This document shows positions 6,213 through 9,290 of a DNA stretch of 9,290 nucleotides, one piece after another (position 1 is the stretch's first letter; the number at the start of each line of letters is the position of its first letter). A model generated the notes under the pieces. That model did no database searches and was not told the DNA's origin. It saw only the letters and a program-made list of their open reading frames with translations. This stretch comes from Gammaproteobacteria bacterium (GTDB taxonomy: Bacteria > Pseudomonadota > Gammaproteobacteria > Chromatiales > Chromatiaceae), in NCBI GenBank assembly GCA_030621975.1, contig JAUXGQ010000029.1, positions 1 to 9,290 on the forward strand, given 5' to 3'. Made by a program: the position numbers and the translations under genes.

Positions 6213-6893
6213 ATGAGCATCAGTTTTGAGATCAATGCGGAACCCCGCAGCGACACCGGTAAGGGTGCCACCCGTCGCCTGCGTCGCGCGGGCCTGGTTC
6301 CGGGGATCATCTACGGGGCGGGCAAAGACCCGGCCATGATCTCGGTCGCCCACAATGAGTTGGTACGGCGCCTGGAGAACGAGGCTTTTTATTCCCATAT
6401 CCTGACCGTTCATGTCGGGGGGAAGCAGCAACAGGTGGTGCTCAAGGGCCTGCAGCGTCATCCCAGCAAACCCTTTGTCACGCATCTGGATCTGCAGCGG
6501 ATCACGGCCGGATCAAAGATCACCATGCGTGTCCCCCTGAACTTTATCGGCGAAGATGTTGCACCGGCGCTCAAGCAGGGCGCGTTTATCTCCCACCACG
6601 AGATCGATGCGGAAATCATCTGTTATCCGAAGGATCTGCCGGAGTCTATCGACGTGGATCTCTCGGCCATGGACATGGGCGATTCCATGCGCCTGTCGGA
6701 GCTTAAGCTTCCCAAAGGCGTGGAAATCCCGGCCCTGGCGGCGGGTCTGGAGCAGGATGTGACGATCGCCTCGGTACAGATGGGAGCTGAGGAGGAAGAA
6801 GAGGTTGCCGCGGAGGAAGGCGAAGAACTGGAAGGAGCCGAAGAGGTACAGGCCGAGGAAACCAAGGAAACGAAGGAGGCCGGGGAAGAATAG
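6213..6893 (+). CDS. rplY: Large-subunit ribosomal protein L25, CTC form
   Basis: L25 binds 5S rRNA in the large ribosomal subunit. The 226-residue product is the longer CTC/TL5 form. An N-terminal L25 domain (about 1-90; SDTGKGATRRLRRAGLVPGIIYG, then KGLQRHPSKPFVTHLDLQ) is followed by a beta-rich CTC domain (about 95-185) and a strongly acidic tail (about 191-226) made mainly of Glu, Ala, Lys and Thr. The ATG at 6213 is chosen because GGAG at 6203-6206 stands six bases before it. The upstream in-frame TTG at 6201 would overlap that site. It follows prs by 18 bases and precedes pth, the usual order in proteobacteria, pointing to one operon for PRPP supply and translation. The purine-rich codons of the tail form a repetitive GAA/GAG stretch, likely variable in length among relatives. 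Confidence 0.96.
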   Translation: MSISFEINAEPRSDTGKGATRRLRRAGLVPGIIYGAGKDPAMISVAHNELVRRLENEAFYSHILTVHVGGKQQQVVLKGLQRHPSKPFVTHLDLQRITAGSKITMRVPLNFIGEDVAPALKQGAFISHHEIDAEIICYPKDLPESIDVDLSAMDMGDSMRLSELKLPKGVEIPALAAGLEQDVTIASVQMGAEEEEEVAAEEGEELEGAEEVQAEETKETKEAGEE

Positions 6894-6970
6894 TCTGGTG
6901 GCGACGCGCTGCCGGATGTTTCCGAGCAGAGCGGCTTAGACAGTCAGTTATCTTACGCGGAGGACGGGTC

Positions 6971-7027
6971 GTGCCCCTTTCGCTATATGCCTGTATCCCC
7001 TCTAAAACTCATCGTCGGCCTGGGTAA
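6971..7027 (+). CDS. Possible 18-codon upstream ORF overlapping the pth start
   Basis: GGAGG at 6959-6963 is placed seven bases before a GTG at 6971, ideal spacing, while it is 23 bases from the pth ATG. The GTG opens an 18-codon frame (VPLSLYACIPSKTHRRPG) that ends in TAA at 7025-7027, inside pth in another frame. It could be a translated leader or a chance frame next to a badly spaced ribosome binding site. No family is recognisable. Confidence 0.2.
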   Translation: MPLSLYACIPSKTHRRPG

Positions 7028-7574
7028 TCCCGGGCCTCAGTACGAGCACACAAGGCACAATACCGGTTTCTGGTTTGTCGACCTGCTGGCACAAAGGCAC
7101 GGCGAGCGGTTTAGAAACGAAAACCGATTTCACGGGCAGGTCTGTCGGATTCGGGTTGAAGGCCATGATTGCCGGTTGTTGAAACCCATGATCTTCATGA
7201 ACCGCAGCGGTCAGGCGCTGGTCGCCCTGGCGGCCTATTTCGGGATCGCGCCCGAGCAGATACTGGTTGCCCACGACGAGCTTGACCTGCCGGCGGGCGT
7301 CGTGCGTCTGAAACCGGGGGGCGGGGGGCACGCGGGTCACAATGGTCTGCGGGATATCATGGGCAGATTAGGCAGCAGGGATTTTCATCGCCTGCGCATC
7401 GGCATCGATCACCCGGAGGACCGCAGACGGGTAACGGACTACGTGTTGAGTCGGCCCGGCACAGCCGACCGGGAGGCTATTGAACAGGCCCTGGAGCAGG
7501 CCGCCGACACCCTGTCGGAGCTGTTGGCGGGGGAGTTTCAGCGGGTCATGAACCGGCTGCACACAACCCGCTGA
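6987..7574 (+). CDS. pth: Peptidyl-tRNA hydrolase
   Basis: Pth cleaves the ester of peptidyl-tRNAs that fall off the ribosome, recycling tRNA in the cytosol. The 195-residue protein has the standard bacterial length. It shows LIVGLGNPGPQYEHTRHNTGFW with Asn14 and catalytic His24, PMIFMN with Asn72, HDELDLPAG with Asp97, and GGGGHAGHNGL with Asn119. These correspond to E. coli Asn10, His20, Asn68, Asp93 and Asn114. The ATG at 6987 is the only in-frame start close to the conserved core, yet it has no Shine-Dalgarno at normal distance; the nearest GGAGG serves a GTG in another frame better. It lies 93 bases after rplY. The usual next gene, ychF, does not follow: a terminator-like hairpin and a convergent outer-membrane gene come instead. 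Confidence 0.97.
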   Translation: MPVSPLKLIVGLGNPGPQYEHTRHNTGFWFVDLLAQRHGERFRNENRFHGQVCRIRVEGHDCRLLKPMIFMNRSGQALVALAAYFGIAPEQILVAHDELDLPAGVVRLKPGGGGHAGHNGLRDIMGRLGSRDFHRLRIGIDHPEDRRRVTDYVLSRPGTADREAIEQALEQAADTLSELLAGEFQRVMNRLHTTR

Positions 7575-7599
7575 GGATAACGATAATCCAGAGCCCTGA

Positions 7600-7643
7600 G
7601 GGGAACACCCTGAAAAACCCATCCTTGGGTTTCTTGTGTCCCC
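7600..7643. terminator. Hairpin between convergent pth and FadL-type gene
   Basis: An inner 7-bp stem AAACCCA-TCCT-TGGGTTT (7615-7632) is nested in an outer stem in which GGGG-A-ACAC (7600-7608) pairs with GTGT-CCCC (7636-7643) with one bulged A. On the minus strand the inner stem runs into TTTTT, a reasonable intrinsic terminator for the FadL-type gene about 75 bases past its stop. On the plus strand the T run is weak. It is probably bidirectional or chiefly serves the minus strand. Confidence 0.5.
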
Positions 7644-7706
7644 GGCCTTATACGAGGTCCTTCCATGCACCAAAGACGGGAAGCGAAAAGTGCACTCATC
7701 GCTTCC

Positions 7707-9020
7707 TTAGAAGTGTCGGCTGTAGGCTATCTGGAAGTCGTTCTGATACATTTCTACGTAACCTGTCTGGGACCCCGTGAAGGTGCTGGTTCCGTGTATC
7801 TTGTTCTCGAAGGCGTGGGTATACGAGGCAACGATAGCGCTGTCTTTGGTGAATTGGAAGGTCGCGCCGATCGAGGCGTGGTTCTTGATCGTGGCCGGCG
7901 CCAGGATGTTGAACAGGGTGTTCACGTCCTTCCAGGGTTCCTCTCCATTGCTGAAGCCGCCGCGGAACGTCCATTGGCTATTGTATTCGTATTGCAGTCC
8001 GATGCTGAAGACGTTTACATCCTCCCAACCAAAACCGAGTCCATCGCCACCGCCGAGACGCTTTTCTCCACTGAGCTGGGAAAAAGCGACATTATTTGTG
8101 TTGTTCAAGGCATTGATATCGCCGTACCAGATGCGCTTGAAGTCCGCGGCCACAGCCAGCTTGGGGGTGAGGTTGAACGACAGCCCGACGTTTAAAACCG
8201 GCGGGATGTCGAACTTGCCCCCGCTGGCGAACAGGCCCTTGTAGTCGTTGAAATCGCTCATGAACAATCTGGACTGGTAGGACACTGCGACATTGTAACT
8301 GTCGAACCAGGTTGCCATCCAGCCGACCCGAACGCCGCCCCCATAGGAGTAATCGTAGCCGTTGTTGGTGAGATTGTTGGGAGAGACGGAAAGTGGTTTG
8401 AAGGGCTGTAACCCCCTGACCTTGATCCGTTGCGCCGCCAGCATGGGCGTGATGCCGATCGATTGATTCGGCGAGACCTTGTACGCATAGCTGACGCCCA
8501 TCACCAGTTGAGCCAGATCTATACCGGTGGGAGACCCTGGGCTGAACTCCCCGGTCGGATTGAATAGGGATCCCGGGGGCGCCGCAAAGTTTTCAAAGAC
8601 CCGGTTGTCGTATTCGGAGTTCATGCCGCCGTGCCCGAGCAACGAGACCCCCACCGTGTGCTTGTCGTTGAGGGGGATGTTCATGGCGAATCCCGGGATC
8701 AGAAACATGTCTTCGGAACTCTGGAAGTTGCCGGCCGGGATGCTTGGAAACGGCGGTGGTGGGCCGTCGTCGTTTGCAGTGTACCCGCGCTCCGGCATGA
8801 AGAAGTCGACTTCGACGTCGAATCGTTTGTCCAGGCGTGCCAGCCCGGCGGGGTTCGAATAAACGATGAAGGAGTCCTGGGGCAGGGCCGAGCCCGCGCC
8901 CGCCATGCCCTTGGAGGCGGTACCGATGCCGTGGGGCATGTAGCCGTTGGTGGCCTGGACGGCAGGTGCGGCAAGACAAGCCGCCAGGGTGGCGGCTGTT
9001 AACTGGATCTTTTGGCGCAT
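7707..9020 (-). CDS. FadL/OmpP1/TodX-family outer-membrane channel
   Basis: Members of this family are 14-strand beta-barrels that pass long-chain fatty acids or other hydrophobic compounds across the outer membrane. The 437 residues include a signal peptide (1-23, cut after AVQA), then a family-like N-terminal plug region, HGIGTASKGMAGAG, and the signature N56-P57-A58-G59 (SNPAGLARLD). The rest alternates in amphipathic strands typical of a barrel and ends ...DFQIAYSRHF with the C-terminal aromatic residue required for BAM-dependent assembly. The ATG at 9020 has an excellent GGAGGAG seven bases upstream. It stands alone: convergent with pth, divergent from tRNA-Tyr. The substrate cannot be read from sequence; fatty acids, hydrocarbons or aromatics are all seen in this family, so no gene symbol is given. 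A Pro-rich loop (DDGPPPPFPSIPAG, about 85-98) stands out in the N-terminal third. Confidence 0.92.
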   Translation of the reverse strand: MRQKIQLTAATLAACLAAPAVQATNGYMPHGIGTASKGMAGAGSALPQDSFIVYSNPAGLARLDKRFDVEVDFFMPERGYTANDDGPPPPFPSIPAGNFQSSEDMFLIPGFAMNIPLNDKHTVGVSLLGHGGMNSEYDNRVFENFAAPPGSLFNPTGEFSPGSPTGIDLAQLVMGVSYAYKVSPNQSIGITPMLAAQRIKVRGLQPFKPLSVSPNNLTNNGYDYSYGGGVRVGWMATWFDSYNVAVSYQSRLFMSDFNDYKGLFASGGKFDIPPVLNVGLSFNLTPKLAVAADFKRIWYGDINALNNTNNVAFSQLSGEKRLGGGDGLGFGWEDVNVFSIGLQYEYNSQWTFRGGFSNGEEPWKDVNTLFNILAPATIKNHASIGATFQFTKDSAIVASYTHAFENKIHGTSTFTGSQTGYVEMYQNDFQIAYSRHF

Positions 9021-9027
9021 GAGCCTG

Positions 9028-9034
9028 CTCCTCC
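9028..9034 (-). promoter_or_regulatory. Strong ribosome binding site of the FadL-type gene
   Basis: On the minus strand GGAGGAG occupies 9034-9028, seven bases before the ATG at 9020. This is the best-matched ribosome binding site in the window and suggests high translation. I could not pick a convincing promoter for this gene in 9036-9225: TTGACA is present on the minus strand near 9140 but has no good -10 at the right distance. Confidence 0.75.
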
Positions 9035-9225
9035 GTTATTCGTTGTAGTGAAACCCCTGATGAGACCTCTATAGTTGTAAATTTGGTACAAAAACCCCCG
9101 GCATGGTGGGAGATAATTACTTGTCTGTCAATAAGGTTATGGTAGATTGTTTTTCGTTCGCCCGTTTTTTTGTGTTCTAGCGCTAGCCGTTGCTTTTCTG
9201 CCAATTCAAAAATGTTTACTTCATG

Positions 9226-9254
9226 TTGACACTGCTAACCTTCTCGATCACAAT
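9226..9254 (+). promoter_or_regulatory. Promoter of the tRNA-Tyr gene
   Basis: A perfect TTGACA (9226-9231) is followed after 17 bases by CACAAT (9249-9254) and then a GC-rich stretch (CGGGC at 9257-9261). Transcription would begin near 9261, ten bases before the tRNA. A GC-rich discriminator is typical of stable-RNA promoters under stringent control in gammaproteobacteria. Confidence 0.65.
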
Positions 9255-9270
9255 ATCGGGCTTACTTTTT

Positions 9271-9290
9271 GGAGGGGTTCCCGAGTGGCC
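9271..9290 (+). tRNA. tRNA-Tyr, 5' end only, cut by window edge
   Basis: The last 20 bases, GGAGGGG-TT-CCCGAGTGGCC, match the acceptor strand, TT at positions 8-9 and D-arm of E. coli tRNA-Tyr (GGTGGGGTTCCCGAGCGGCC) with two differences. Ser and Leu tRNAs, the other long-arm class, differ at positions 8-9 and in the D stem. The anticodon is outside the window. In many gammaproteobacteria tRNA-Tyr heads a tRNA-Tyr, tRNA-Gly, tRNA-Thr, tuf cluster; whether that follows here cannot be seen. Confidence 0.82.

Noticed and set aside
7665..8244. Plus-strand frames opposite the FadL-type gene (7665-8195, 7777-8244).
   Set aside because: The minus-strand frame has a signal peptide, the NPAG signature, a terminal aromatic residue and a strong ribosome binding site; the opposite frames have none of these.
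9177..9186. Ten-base perfect palindrome CTAGCGCTAG upstream of tRNA-Tyr.
   Set aside because: Isolated, short and about 40 bases upstream of the tRNA-Tyr -35; possible operator but no supporting second site or known regulator match.

Overview
The window is a chromosomal housekeeping segment from a gammaproteobacterium. Two points support this: hemA-prfA is divergent from a TPR lipoprotein gene followed by ispE, tRNA-Gln, prs, rplY (CTC form) and pth, and the proteins resemble Escherichia and Pseudomonas homologues closely. A Chromatiales/Ectothiorhodospiraceae-like or similar environmental lineage is my guess; the sequence does not settle it.

Layout. On the minus strand (1-1936) lie hemA (first enzyme of tetrapyrrole synthesis) and the 5' two thirds of prfA (release factor 1), joined by an ATGA overlap. 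A 451-base divergent regulatory region (1937-2387) carries promoter candidates for both sides and two perfect hairpins in the leader of the rightward operon. On the plus strand (2388-7574) follow an LbcA-like TPR outer-membrane lipoprotein, ispE (11-base overlap), tRNA-Gln(TTG), a striking perfect 23-bp inverted repeat, prs, rplY and pth. A hairpin terminator region (7600-7643) separates pth from a convergent FadL/OmpP1-type outer-membrane channel gene (7707-9020, minus). The right edge holds a good promoter and the first 20 bases of tRNA-Tyr.

How it fits together. The rightward cluster is dominated by translation and precursor supply: glutaminyl tRNA, ribosomal protein L25, recycling of peptidyl-tRNA, PRPP for nucleotides and His/Trp, and isoprenoid precursor synthesis. 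The leftward pair links glutamyl-tRNA-dependent haem synthesis with translation termination.

I see no CRISPR array, phage, transposase gene or defence system. The observations most worth a second look are the palindrome between tRNA-Gln and prs with divergent promoter-like hexamers, the structured leader of the TPR gene, the absence of lolB from its usual slot, and the unusual translation start of pth.
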